Shown here piece by piece: positions 34,335 through 41,885 of a stretch of 64,000 nucleotides of DNA. Below the pieces are notes generated by a model. The model had not been told where the DNA came from, ran no database searches, and worked only from the letters and a program-made list of their open reading frames with translations. The translations under genes were made by a program, and so were the position numbers. The stretch is from Streptomyces sp. VRA16 Mangrove soil (GTDB lineage: Bacteria > Actinomycetota > Actinomycetes > Streptomycetales > Streptomycetaceae). The stretch lies in NCBI RefSeq assembly GCF_017377775.1, contig NZ_JAFVLN010000019.1:1-64000 (forward strand), written 5' to 3'. The first letter of the stretch is position 1, and each line of letters starts with the position of its first letter.

Positions 34335-35527
34335 CGCTTCCCCCGCTTCATCCCGAGCCGCATGGTGGCCACGATCTCCCGCTGCACCTCGCTCACCCCG
34401 CCGCCGAACGTGTTGATCTGCGCCGCCCGGTTCATCCGCTCCAACTCCCCGTCCCCCACGGCGAGATCACCGCCCCCCGCCCCGAACGCCCCCGGCGATC
34501 CGGCCCGCACCCACCCGGCTTCGCCCGCTATCTGCTGACACAGTCGATACGTCTCGACCGCGGATTCCGTTCCCGCGAACTTCACCCCGCTGGCGTCCCC
34601 GGGGGCCGGCCCGCCCGCCCCCACATCCCCCACCAAACGCCAGTTGAGCAGGCGCGTTGCCGCCAGCCGGGCATGCGCCTCGGCCAGTGCGGAACGAATC
34701 CAAGGCGCGTCAATGCGCCGCTCGCCTGTCACCGGATCGGGTGTACGGGCGGCGGCGAGCACGGCCTCGTAGAAATCCTCGGCCTGCATCCCGATCGCGG
34801 CGAGCGCGACCCGCTCGTGATTGAGCTGATTGGTGATCAGCCCCCAGCCGCCGTGGAGTTCACCGACCAGGTTCGAGGCGGGGACGCGGATGCCGTCGTA
34901 GTACGTGGCCGTCGTGGTCAGCCCGCCGACGGTCTCGATCGGGGTCCACGAGAACCCGGGCGCGTCCGTCGGCACCAGGATGATCGAGATGCCCTGGTGC
35001 CTGGGCGCCTCCGGGTCGGTGCGGCAGGCGAGCCAGATCCAGTCGGCGTTCTGCGCGTTCGACGTGAAGACCTTCTGCCCGTCGATCAGCCAGGCGCCGC
35101 TCGCCTCGTCCCGCACCGCGCGCGTGCGCAGCGACGCGAGATCGGTGCCCGCCGACGGCTCGCTGTAGCCGATCGCGAAGACGACGTCGCCGCTGAGGAT
35201 GCGCGGCAGGAAGTACTTCTTCTGCTCCTCGGTGCCGTACTTCATCAGCGTGGGACCCACGGTGTTCAGCGTGACCATGGAGACCGGCGCGCCCGCGCGG
35301 TAAGCCTCGTCGAAGAAGACGAACTGCTCGTCGGGGCCGCGCCCCTGCCCGCCGTGCTCCACGGGCCAGCCGAGGCCGAGCAGCCCTTCGGCGCCGATGC
35401 GGCGCAGCACCCTGCGCTGCGCCGCCGGGTCGTCGGCGGCGGGCGGGCCCTGCGGCATCAACGTACGGAAGCGTTCGCGGAGTCGGCCGCGCAGCTCGCG
35501 CTGGCGGTCGGTGGGGGCGAGGTGCAC
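34331..35527 (-). CDS. acyl-CoA dehydrogenase (FadE29/ChsE2-like)
   Basis: A 398-residue acyl-CoA dehydrogenase: LGLGWPVEHGGQGRGPDEQFVFFDE, FAIGYSEPSAGTDLASLRTRA (FAD/substrate loop), WLIDGQKVFTSNAQNADWIWL, LVGELHGGWGLITNQLNHERVALA and the C-terminal INTFGGGVSEVQREIVA. This form is typical of steroid side-chain dehydrogenases such as FadE29. It is the first gene of the operon; GTG 35527 follows GGAGGG. The palindromic site at 35568-35589 lies 41 bases upstream. Confidence 0.87.
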   Translation of the reverse strand: MHLAPTDRQRELRGRLRERFRTLMPQGPPAADDPAAQRRVLRRIGAEGLLGLGWPVEHGGQGRGPDEQFVFFDEAYRAGAPVSMVTLNTVGPTLMKYGTEEQKKYFLPRILSGDVVFAIGYSEPSAGTDLASLRTRAVRDEASGAWLIDGQKVFTSNAQNADWIWLACRTDPEAPRHQGISIILVPTDAPGFSWTPIETVGGLTTTATYYDGIRVPASNLVGELHGGWGLITNQLNHERVALAAIGMQAEDFYEAVLAAARTPDPVTGERRIDAPWIRSALAEAHARLAATRLLNWRLVGDVGAGGPAPGDASGVKFAGTESAVETYRLCQQIAGEAGWVRAGSPGAFGAGGGDLAVGDGELERMNRAAQINTFGGGVSEVQREIVATMRLGMKRGKR

Positions 35528-35567
35528 GGCGGCGGCCCTCCAGGGGACTGACCTCGGAGCGACAAGG

Positions 35568-35589
35568 GTTTCTGACTGTCCGTCAGATA
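35568..35589 (-). promoter_or_regulatory. operator of the igr-like operon
   Basis: TCTGAC-TGTCC-GTCAGA (35571-35587) is a perfect inverted repeat in the promoter region. Read on the minus strand, 22 bases match the site before the secreted protein at 3303-3324 with three differences, and it has the same orientation relative to its gene. Confidence 0.55.
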
Positions 35590-35638
35590 CCGGTGGGTGT
35601 CAAGAGATCGGGCACGCCGCGCACCCCCGGGAAAACGC

Positions 35639-35670
35639 CTGCGCGGCGGTGCCGGAGCACCGCCGCGCAG
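35639..35670. terminator. hairpin between the igr-like operon and the small secreted gene
   Basis: Perfect 14-bp arms (35639-35652, 35657-35670) around CGGA. It lies beyond the stop of the minus-strand gene at 35719 and can act as its second terminator. Confidence 0.6.
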
Positions 35671-35694
35671 ACTGTCACACACCCCAAGAAGGAC

Positions 35695-35716
35695 TCCCGG
35701 CTCGCAGGAGCCGGGA
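35695..35716 (-). terminator. terminator of the small secreted protein gene
   Basis: TCCCGGCTC/GAGCCGGGA with a 4-base loop, starting 2 bases after the stop codon of the 35719-36030 gene. Confidence 0.65.
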
Positions 35717-35718
35717 CC

Positions 35719-36030
35719 TCACCACAGCTCGGTGAAGTTCACCGCGATGTTCTCGTTGGACTGGTCGATCGCCGTGAAGGCCGAGCCGTTCACCTGAGCC
35801 GTGTTGCTCTGGTTCGAGGCGCCGCTGCCCACGGCCTGCTGCTGCGTGGTGGACGAGTTTCCGTTGTTGTCGTGCCCGACACCACTGCCGCTGACCGTCG
35901 CCACGCCCGCGTTCGATCCGTTGTCCGCGAACGAGCCGTTGTCGGCCATCGCCACCCCTGAGAAGAGGGCGGCGGCCAGGGGCAGGGCGGCGACGGCGGC
36001 GATGACGCGGGCGGTACGGATGGAAGCCAT
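35719..36030 (-). CDS. small secreted Asn/Gln/Ser-rich protein
   Basis: A 103-residue protein with a clear signal peptide (ASIRTARVIAAVAALPLAAALFSGVAMA, cleavage near residue 29) and a mature part of about 74 residues dominated by Asn, Ser, Gly, Gln and Val: ADNGSFADNGSNAGVATVSG, NNGNSSTTQQQAVGSGASNQSN, AFTAIDQSNENIAVNFTELW. It has no Cys. Low-charge, Asn/Gln-rich alternation with Val/Ala recalls surface amyloids such as chaplins, but chaplin signatures are absent. ATG 36030 follows GGAGGAATAGAC, a strong ribosome site. Not recognised as a named family. Confidence 0.7.
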   Translation of the reverse strand: MASIRTARVIAAVAALPLAAALFSGVAMADNGSFADNGSNAGVATVSGSGVGHDNNGNSSTTQQQAVGSGASNQSNTAQVNGSAFTAIDQSNENIAVNFTELW

Positions 36031-36398
36031 GTCTATTCCTCCAGAAGGAAGTACGCACGGGAGCTCGGACGGGGGTCCGGCATCCCAGGAAGTACGGGTT
36101 GCACCAAGGCAGTTGGCCGACCGCCTCAGCGATGTTCACGACGTCGCGAGACCAGAGTTGCCCACCGAATCCCCGGCGAACCACCCCAGAAGCCTCTCTT
36201 CACACGCAAGCGTGAGGACAAGTCGATAAACATGCTTCACGCCCACAAAACCGCAGCTCAGCCGCGAACCCGCTACTTCGGACGATCACGCCCCAGCCCT
36301 CCCATACGGTGAAGCGTTTCAGCACATTTTTGGTAAATCGGCACCCCGTTCGGAGCAGCCCCCTTCCCTCTTTCGAACACTCGTACGAAAATGAGGGC
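36031..36398. other. AT-richer gap between divergent genes
   Basis: No gene seen. It carries ggaagtacg twice (near 36046 and 36091), a short CACGC-AA-GCGTG hairpin near 36203-36214, and lower GC than its surroundings, so it probably holds promoters for both flanking genes. Confidence 0.4.
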
Positions 36399-37310
36399 AT
36401 GGCCACCACCGATCGGAACCCCGCCCGCCGCACGCACGCCGGACCGTCCTCGCCCTCCGCGCCCCTCGCGACCCTGGCTCTCGCGCACGCCCTCTCCGCG
36501 GCCGAGCGCGGGCTCGCCGTGATCCCGCTGTCGCGCACCAAGCTCCCGGCGCTGCCCTCCCCGCACCGCGACGACCCTCCGTCGGCGCCCCGCTGCCACG
36601 GCGAATGCGGGCTGCCGGGTCATGGCGTGTACGACGCGACGACCGACCCGCGCCGGATCCGCGCCCTGTTCGCCGCGGCGCCCAGGGCCACCGGGTACGG
36701 GATCGCGTGCGGGCTTGCGCCGCACCACCTGATCGGCGTCGACCTGGACACCAAGACCGGGACCGACTCCTCCGCCGCGCTGCGCGAGCTGGCCTTACGG
36801 CATCTGTTCACGATCCCGGAGACGGTGGTCGTGGCCACCCCGAGCGGCGGCCGCCACCTGTGGCTGTCCGGTCCGCCGGACGTCGTCGTGCCCAACTCGG
36901 CGGGCCGGCTCGCCCCCGGCATCGACATCCGCGGCGCGGGCGGCTACCTGGTGGGCCCCGGCTCACGCACCGAGCACGGCGTCTACAGCACGGTGCCCGG
37001 CACCGCGCACCTGCCGCCCGCGCCGTGCCCGCCCACGCTGCTGCGGCTGCTCACGCCCCCGCCCCGGCCGCACCACCCCGGGCCCGGCCCGAGCGGCCAA
37101 CACGGCGCAGGGCTCGTGCAGTTCGTGCTCGGCGCCCACGAGGGGCAGCGCAACACCCGTCTCTTCTGGGCGGCCTGCCGCGCCTACGAGAACGGGCTCG
37201 GTGACACCCTCGCCGACGCCCTGACCGACGCCGCGGTCCGCACCGGCCTCTCCGAACGCGAGGCCCGCTCCACGATCGCCTCGGCGGCCCGCCTCACGGC
37301 CGGCGCCTGA
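36399..37310 (+). CDS. PrimPol (bifunctional DNA primase/polymerase) domain protein with a TTA codon
   Basis: A 303-residue protein. The core (ALAHALSAAERGLAVIPLSRTKLPAL, CHGECGLPGHGVYDATTDPRRIRALF, YGIACGLAPHHLIGVDLDTKTG with the acidic DLD pair, VATPSGGRHLWLSGP) is the archaeo-eukaryotic primase-type PrimPol N-terminal domain found in plasmid and AICE replicases, followed by a short helical tail and no helicase domain. Codon 133 is TTA (36795-36797), rare in Streptomyces and read only by the bldA tRNA. It ends about 85 bases before the left attachment repeat, so it may be a remnant or companion of integrative elements, but it lies outside the present repeats. Confidence 0.8.
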   Translation: MATTDRNPARRTHAGPSSPSAPLATLALAHALSAAERGLAVIPLSRTKLPALPSPHRDDPPSAPRCHGECGLPGHGVYDATTDPRRIRALFAAAPRATGYGIACGLAPHHLIGVDLDTKTGTDSSAALRELALRHLFTIPETVVVATPSGGRHLWLSGPPDVVVPNSAGRLAPGIDIRGAGGYLVGPGSRTEHGVYSTVPGTAHLPPAPCPPTLLRLLTPPPRPHHPGPGPSGQHGAGLVQFVLGAHEGQRNTRLFWAACRAYENGLGDTLADALTDAAVRTGLSEREARSTIASAARLTAGA

Positions 37311-37354
37311 ACACGTCGCCCGGGATCTCCCGATCCCCGGCCCCCGTGAACGGC

Positions 37355-37391
37355 CGAGAGCCCCCGGCCGGGGTCCGGCCGGGGGCTCTCG
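37355..37391 (+). terminator. terminator after the PrimPol gene
   Basis: Perfect 17-bp arms (37355-37371, 37375-37391) with a GGT loop, immediately before the attachment repeat. Before insertion of the element it would have terminated the tRNA-Ser transcript. Confidence 0.8.
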
Positions 37392-37396
37392 ACTAT

Positions 37397-37451
37397 GCGG
37401 TGGGTGTGGGATTTGAACCCACGGTGACTCTCGCCACGACGGTTTTCAAGA
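37397..37451. repeat. attL: attL: displaced 3' part of tRNA-Ser
   Basis: 55 bases identical to 48226-48280. It carries the tRNA T-arm and half of the anticodon arm but diverges after the anticodon loop, so it is not a functional tRNA. Confidence 0.92.
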
Positions 37452-37490
37452 TCTCTCGCCGATCATGGGCGGTGGGATCTCCGCCGCAGG

Positions 37491-38669
37491 TCAGACAGGT
37501 ACGAGAGCCCCGGAGGACCCGTCGTCATCGTCGTCGTGCCCGCTACGTGCCCCCGGTTCATGATCGTGCCCGCTCATCCAGGAGTCCGACGCTTCGGCCA
37601 CCTGATCATCACGACCGGCAACCGGCCGGGCGTAGTGCCGGGTGGTGACGCTCGCGTTCGAGTGCCCGAGCCGATGCGCGGCGGTCATGACGCCGTACTT
37701 GTCGGCGACCCAGGTTCCATGCGAGGCCCGGAGATCATGCGGGGTCACGTCGGTCAGGCCAGCCGCCGACACGGCAGGGTCGAAGTACGCCTTGCGCCAC
37801 TGGTTGTAGCGCAGGGGCTTGCCCGCAGGCGTGGTGAAGAGGAGCGCGTCATCCCCGCCGGGGAGGGTTTCCAGGTACTTCCCGAGCCGCTTGGCGAGGG
37901 TCGGGCCGACGCGGATCAGCCGCTTCTGGTGCGACTTCGGGGTGTCGAAGACCAGTTTGCCGTTCGCTTCGGCGAGGTTCTCATCCACGAGAACGAAGCC
38001 GCCGGCTGCGTCGATGTCGACGCGGCGGAGGGCGAACGCCTCACCGACGCGCAGGCCCGCGTACGCGAGGAGCGCGATCAGCAGGTCATGGGGCTCGGCC
38101 GCGCTCCGCACCACCCGGGACGCTTCGAGCGGGGTCAGGATGTGCGGCTCGGTCTGGGGCATTCGCGGGAGCTTCACACTCCGGCATGGCGTCACCGGGA
38201 TCATGTCGTTGTCGACGGCGGACTGCGTGATCTGCGAGAGCACTCGGTATGCCTGCCGGATGCGGGACGCGCTGAGCCCCTTGGTCCGCATCGAGCCGAC
38301 CCATTCCGTGACCGTGATGGGCCGCAGGCTCGACAGCTCCCGGTCGCCGAGTGCCGGATTGATCAGGGAGTTGATCAGAGACCGGTACGTGGCTTGGGTC
38401 TTGTGCTTGAGCTGCGGGGAGACCGCGGCCAGCCAGCGCGCCGACCAATCGCGTACCGTCGTCTGCCCTTCGGCGGGGTCGAGCCACCGGCCGTCTTCGA
38501 TCTCGATGCGCTTCTTGTCGAGCCACCGACCGGCGTCCGTCGTCGTGGCGAACGTGCGGTCCGCGGGGCGGAGCACGCCGTCAGGGCCCGGATAGCGCGC
38601 TTGGAAGCGACCGGAGGGCAGCTTGCGGATACGGCCGAAGTTCCGGCGGGACTTGCGCTTTCCAGCCAT
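37491..38669 (-). CDS. int: tyrosine recombinase integrase of the AICE
   Basis: A 392-residue phage-type integrase. N-terminal arm-binding and SAM-like domains (1-170) precede the catalytic domain with Arg207 (GLRVGEAF), Lys245 (TPKS), His311-x-x-Arg314 (HDLRASHGT), His336 (RLGHSNAS) and nucleophile Tyr346 (RHYARP). It would catalyse recombination between attP and the tRNA-Ser attB. It lies 40 bases from attL, the usual place. The C-terminus has an acidic His/Asp-rich tail (GHDDDDDG). Its ATG overlaps the excisionase stop by one base (TAATG). Confidence 0.95.
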   Translation of the reverse strand: MAGKRKSRRNFGRIRKLPSGRFQARYPGPDGVLRPADRTFATTTDAGRWLDKKRIEIEDGRWLDPAEGQTTVRDWSARWLAAVSPQLKHKTQATYRSLINSLINPALGDRELSSLRPITVTEWVGSMRTKGLSASRIRQAYRVLSQITQSAVDNDMIPVTPCRSVKLPRMPQTEPHILTPLEASRVVRSAAEPHDLLIALLAYAGLRVGEAFALRRVDIDAAGGFVLVDENLAEANGKLVFDTPKSHQKRLIRVGPTLAKRLGKYLETLPGGDDALLFTTPAGKPLRYNQWRKAYFDPAVSAAGLTDVTPHDLRASHGTWVADKYGVMTAAHRLGHSNASVTTRHYARPVAGRDDQVAEASDSWMSGHDHEPGARSGHDDDDDGSSGALVPV

Positions 38670-38869
38670 TACGCGGCCCTCCGGTAGGTCACGGCGACCG
38701 GCTCCACGGTGTGCTCCGTGATGAAGGACGCCAGGGCCCCTTCCGGGATTCGAACGTGCCGACCGACCTTCACGAAGGTGATGCGCCGCTCCTCGATGAG
38801 CCGGCGCGGGAACCGGACTCCGGTACCGAGCGCTTCGGCGGCTTGCTGCACGGTCAACAGACGTTCCAT
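38669..38869 (-). CDS. xis: excisionase (helix-turn-helix)
   Basis: A 66-residue MerR-like winged-helix protein (LLTVQQAAEALGTGVRFPRRLIEERRITFVKVGRHVRIPEGALASFI), the type that directs AICE integrases to excision. ATG 38869 is taken with GGGGAGG at 10 bases; an upstream GTG at 38878 is possible. It is sandwiched between repSA and int with overlaps, as in pSAM2. Confidence 0.9.
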   Translation of the reverse strand: MERLLTVQQAAEALGTGVRFPRRLIEERRITFVKVGRHVRIPEGALASFITEHTVEPVAVTYRRAA

Positions 38870-38871
38870 CG

Positions 38872-40266
38872 TCACCACGCCTCCCCTTCGATCAGTGCGT
38901 CGGTGGTGCGTTCTTCGCGGGCGGCCTCTCGGTTTTGCTCGATGTCGCGGCGGATGATGGCGGCGAGCCAGGATTCGCCGGGGGTGTGGCCGTGACCGGC
39001 GTAGGTCCAGTGGGCGAGCGTGAGCGTCGTCGCCTCGGGACTGTCGTCCGGGTCAGGCAGGCCCAAGGAAGCGCGTTGCTGGGCGGCGCGGTAGTCGGCA
39101 CGGACCTGCCTCAAGGCGCCGAGGGTCGTCGAGTAGCGACGGGATTTCGTGGAGAAGTGACCGCGGAAGCCGAGCATGTGGGCCCAGTCGCGGAGCTTGC
39201 GATCCGGGTAGTCGGCGTGCAGGTCCATGCATGCCTCGATGAGCCGGCGCGGGTGGTCGGGCACGTCGAGGAGGACGAGGGCTTCCCTGTTGCCGACGCG
39301 GCGGTCGACGGTGCCGGTCGTCTCGGCTGCCTTCGTGGCGTATTTGGCGACGTAGGAGGCAACGGCCTGTTCGGTGACCTCTGCCCCGTCGTCGAACGCC
39401 TTGATGGGGCGGACGTCGAGTTGGGTGCCCCAGCGCAGGACCCGGGCCGGGTGTTCGCCGACGGGCGGGACATCGACTTGGGCGCGGGCGGCGGCGGCCT
39501 GGATCGCGTCGGTGAGCAGGGCAACGCTGGCCCAGTGCGGGGGCGGGGTGTCGGGTCCTTCGGGTCCGTCGAAGCGGATCACGGCGTGGAAGTGCACGGC
39601 GCCGCGTTTTTGGTACTCAGCGACCTTGCCGAAGGACACCTTGGACTGCTCGCGGGCAGCCTTCTGGGTCAGGCCAGCGCGAGCGGCGATCTCACGGCGC
39701 AGATAGATCGTGAAGTAGCGCCAGAGTTCGGAGGCGTGGTTGTTCCACAGCACCGCGCCCGCGTAGTCGTAGGTGTTCGGGTCGAGCGGGGTGCCCAACG
39801 CGGGCGAGTCGTCCGGGTGTCGGGTGCCGCAGCGGCAAGGCCGGGTGCCAGGCCGGTTGTGGACGGGGCCGAAGCTGGGTGCAGTGAGGGTAGCGAAGAC
39901 GCGGGGGTGATCGCGGATGGTGTGCGGGGTGCCCTTGTCCGGGTCGCCGACGAGGCCGGCGCGGATCAGGTGGTAGGTGTCACCCGCGTAGGTCCAGGCG
40001 CAGGCGGGGCAGCGCGAGGCGCGGCGGTTGCCGCACGCGATGCGGAGCTTGCCGCTCGGTTCGGCGTCGGTGGAGTAGCTGTAGAGGACCTGTCCGGTGG
40101 CGCGGTCGCGGGTGACGGTCGAGCCCTGGAGGTGGATGGGGTCGGTGCAGCCGCCGGTTCGGCGGATCTGGTCTTGGAGGCGGTCGAAGCCGGGGGACCC
40201 GGCGACCCTCAGCACGTCGGTGAGGGTCGCCGGGTCCAGGCCCGCCGCGATGACGGGAGCAGCCAT
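38872..40266 (-). CDS. repSA: RepSA-family rolling-circle replication initiator
   Basis: A 464-residue initiator: an N-terminal Cys pair module (ACGNRRASRCPACAW, about 78-92; CRCGTRH), HUH-type metal motif GAVHFHAVIRFDG (about 230) and a downstream YVAKYATK motif whose Tyr would nick the origin. This is the RepSA pattern of pSAM2-like AICEs, which replicate as circles after excision. ATG 40266 lies 8 bases after AGGA; GTG 40272 is an alternative. The stop lies just past the xis start. Confidence 0.92.
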   Translation of the reverse strand: MAAPVIAAGLDPATLTDVLRVAGSPGFDRLQDQIRRTGGCTDPIHLQGSTVTRDRATGQVLYSYSTDAEPSGKLRIACGNRRASRCPACAWTYAGDTYHLIRAGLVGDPDKGTPHTIRDHPRVFATLTAPSFGPVHNRPGTRPCRCGTRHPDDSPALGTPLDPNTYDYAGAVLWNNHASELWRYFTIYLRREIAARAGLTQKAAREQSKVSFGKVAEYQKRGAVHFHAVIRFDGPEGPDTPPPHWASVALLTDAIQAAAARAQVDVPPVGEHPARVLRWGTQLDVRPIKAFDDGAEVTEQAVASYVAKYATKAAETTGTVDRRVGNREALVLLDVPDHPRRLIEACMDLHADYPDRKLRDWAHMLGFRGHFSTKSRRYSTTLGALRQVRADYRAAQQRASLGLPDPDDSPEATTLTLAHWTYAGHGHTPGESWLAAIIRRDIEQNREAAREERTTDALIEGEAW

Positions 40267-40268
40267 CG

Positions 40269-40463
40269 TCACCGTCCTGTCTGGTTGTGGGCGGAGCCGT
40301 GGTTTGCTGTCCAGCCGTCGACCAGTGCCTTGACCTGCGCGTCACCCGTGGCGGTGGCGGAGGCGCCGCAGTGGCAGACCGCGGATCCGGTGGCGGGATC
40401 GGAGGGTGAGGGCTTGCTGACGTGCAGGCCCGGACGCTCAGACGTGGGAGTGAGATCAGACAT
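40269..40463 (-). CDS. small AICE protein with CHCG motif (64 aa)
   Basis: A 64-residue protein: LTPTSERPGLHVSKPSPSDP, then SAVCHCGASATATGDAQVKALVDGWTANHGS. Its ATG overlaps the end of the previous gene (ATGTCTGA) and it ends 3 bases before the RepSA start, so it is translationally coupled. The CHCG pair may bind metal. No family recognised. Confidence 0.65.
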   Translation of the reverse strand: MSDLTPTSERPGLHVSKPSPSDPATGSAVCHCGASATATGDAQVKALVDGWTANHGSAHNQTGR

Positions 40464-40701
40464 CGGCCACCGCCGCGGACCGGTCAGCCAGGAGATCGGC
40501 GGCTGCGTTGGCGGCCTGCGCGAGTCCACGGAGGGATTCGGCTGCGTCGACATCGACGATGAACACGATGTCCATGTCTTGTCCGTCGCCGACACGGAGG
40601 CTGACGAAGGGGTCCCGCGCGTCGTGGTGGTCGCCGCCAAAGACGCGGATCACGTACTCGGTCTCAGTGGCCAAGTGCGCGTGCAGGGTTACGGAGTTCA
40701 C
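40456..40701 (-). CDS. small AICE protein of unknown function (81 aa)
   Basis: An 81-residue acidic protein (TETEYVIRVFGGDHHDARDPFVSLRVGDGQDMDIVFIVD, then an Ala-rich helix with NAAADLLADR). The ATG at 40701 overlaps the preceding stop (ATGA). Such coupled small genes before repSA are usual in AICEs; their role is not known. Confidence 0.65.
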   Translation of the reverse strand: MNSVTLHAHLATETEYVIRVFGGDHHDARDPFVSLRVGDGQDMDIVFIVDVDAAESLRGLAQAANAAADLLADRSAAVADV

Positions 40702-40886
40702 GCCGCCACCTCGATCCGGGCGGTGCGTGCCGGTCGTGCGGTGCCGGTTCCGTGGCAGGCCGGGCAGTGGGCGGTGATGGTGCGCAGGTGTCCGCGGCGG
40801 TCGCGGCCGCCGAGGGTGACCTTGACGGAGGCGAAGCCGTCGCAGGCGGGGCAGATCCGTGCGCGGGCAGGGGTGAGCTGGGCCAT
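40698..40886 (-). CDS. small zinc-ribbon AICE protein (62 aa)
   Basis: Two CPAC motifs (ARICPACDGF and AHCPACHGTGTA) resemble the DnaJ-type CxxCxGxG zinc module. It overlaps the next gene by 4 bases. Likely a small zinc-binding protein of replication or regulation; function unknown. Confidence 0.7.
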   Translation of the reverse strand: MAQLTPARARICPACDGFASVKVTLGGRDRRGHLRTITAHCPACHGTGTARPARTARIEVAA

Positions 40887-40978
40887 GATGGGACTTCCCT
40901 TTCGGGTCCGTGGGATCTGGAGGGTGGAGCCGTCCGGGGCGGCGGATACTTGGCGGTAGAGGCCGCCCCGGGCGGCAT

Positions 40979-41161
40979 TTAGAGCTCCGAGCGCTTGATG
41001 CCCGTGACCTTGCGGAAGATCTTGTAGTCCTGGTCCGTGGCGGTGCCGTCGCCGATCCGGTCGCGGATGGCGTTGAGCTCCTGGCTACCCCGACGCTTCT
41101 CCGCCTGGAGAGCGCGGTCCGCCTCGTAGTGGTCGACTTCCTGGCGCTTGAAGAAACCCAT
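40979..41161 (-). CDS. small basic AICE protein (60 aa)
   Basis: A 60-residue charged helical protein (FFKRQEVDHYEADRALQAEKRRGSQELNAIRDRIGDGTATDQDYKIFRKVTG). Starts 2 bases after the stop of the preceding membrane protein gene. No family recognised; similar proteins recur beside Spd genes in AICEs. Confidence 0.6.
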   Translation of the reverse strand: MGFFKRQEVDHYEADRALQAEKRRGSQELNAIRDRIGDGTATDQDYKIFRKVTGIKRSEL

Positions 41162-41163
41162 GG

Positions 41164-41487
41164 TCAGTGCTTCCTTTCGTGGTTGAGGATGGAGCGGATG
41201 ACGAGTGCGGTGATCGCGAGCGAGCTGGCGGTAATGGCGACGGCGAGGAGCATGGAGACCAGCACGGCGCCGATGACGAGCACGGCCGCGGTGCCGCCGC
41301 CGACGAGCAGGGCGATCGAGCCGGGGGTGAGCTGCACCGTGGGCCTAGCGGATGTGGCCTGCGCCGGAGTGTGGCTCTGGCAGTGACAGGCAGTCGTGCC
41401 ATGCGTGCTCTGGTCGACGATGCTTCCGCTCAGCGGGACGATCTCGCCGGTCGGTTGCTGATTCACTGGGATCTTGGGCGTGAGCAC
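41164..41487 (-). CDS. Spd-type small membrane protein (plasmid spread)
   Basis: A 107-residue protein: a hydrophilic start with CHCQSH, then two adjacent hydrophobic helices (about 56-78 and 80-100, GSIALLVGGGTAAVLVIGAVLVSM and AITASSLAITALVIRSIL). This resembles SpdD-like proteins that help spread of AICE DNA through the recipient mycelium. GTG 41487 follows AAGGAGG. Confidence 0.65.
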   Translation of the reverse strand: MLTPKIPVNQQPTGEIVPLSGSIVDQSTHGTTACHCQSHTPAQATSARPTVQLTPGSIALLVGGGTAAVLVIGAVLVSMLLAVAITASSLAITALVIRSILNHERKH

Positions 41488-41512
41488 GGCCTGAACCTCC
41501 TTTCAGTAGTGG

Positions 41513-41668
41513 TCAGTTGATGAGGGAGTCGACGGCCGGACCGAGGAAGCTGCCGGCGATGAGGTAGCCGCCCAGCAGAAGCAGGATCACGAGCCACCAC
41601 GGCGGGCGGGTGAGCTTGAGGCCCAGCACCCCGACGGCGAGCAGGGCGAGCCAGAGCGGGACGTCCAC
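41513..41668 (-). CDS. very small hydrophobic AICE protein (51 aa)
   Basis: A 51-residue almost entirely hydrophobic peptide (DVPLWLALLAVGVLGLKLTRPPWWLVILLLLGGYLIAGSFLGPAV), two membrane helices around a basic turn. GTG 41668 follows GGAGGCCTC. It lies between Spd-like genes and is likely part of the spread machinery. Confidence 0.6.
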   Translation of the reverse strand: MDVPLWLALLAVGVLGLKLTRPPWWLVILLLLGGYLIAGSFLGPAVDSLIN

Positions 41669-41676
41669 GAGGCCTC

Positions 41677-41865
41677 CTAGGCCGTGCAGCGGTGGGTGCG
41701 GGCGGCGAGTTCGGCGGCAGAGCGGTTGTTGTACTCGGTGGAGAAGTCGCAGCGCGGGGCGGTGCACGCGGCGGTGTGGCGGTCGCGTCCGCGTCCGTCG
41801 TAGAAACTGGCGACCTGGACGGGCCCGATCTTGCGGACGTCGCGGAAGCGTCGGTACTCGGTCAT
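41677..41865 (-). CDS. mobile-element transfer protein with Cys motif (62 aa)
   Basis: A 62-residue basic protein (YRRFRDVRKIGPVQVASFYDGRGRDRHTAACTAPRCDFSTEYNNRSAAELAARTHRC) with three Cys that could form a zinc knuckle with His. It matches the small transfer/spread proteins commonly annotated in AICEs. It starts 20 bases after the SpdB-like gene. Confidence 0.65.
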   Translation of the reverse strand: MTEYRRFRDVRKIGPVQVASFYDGRGRDRHTAACTAPRCDFSTEYNNRSAAELAARTHRCTA

Positions 41866-41885
41866 GACGCGTTCTTCCTTTCTGA

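Noticed and set aside
37397..37451. Possible second tRNA-Ser gene
   Set aside because: Only the 3' part is present and sequence diverges at the anticodon loop; it is the attL remnant.
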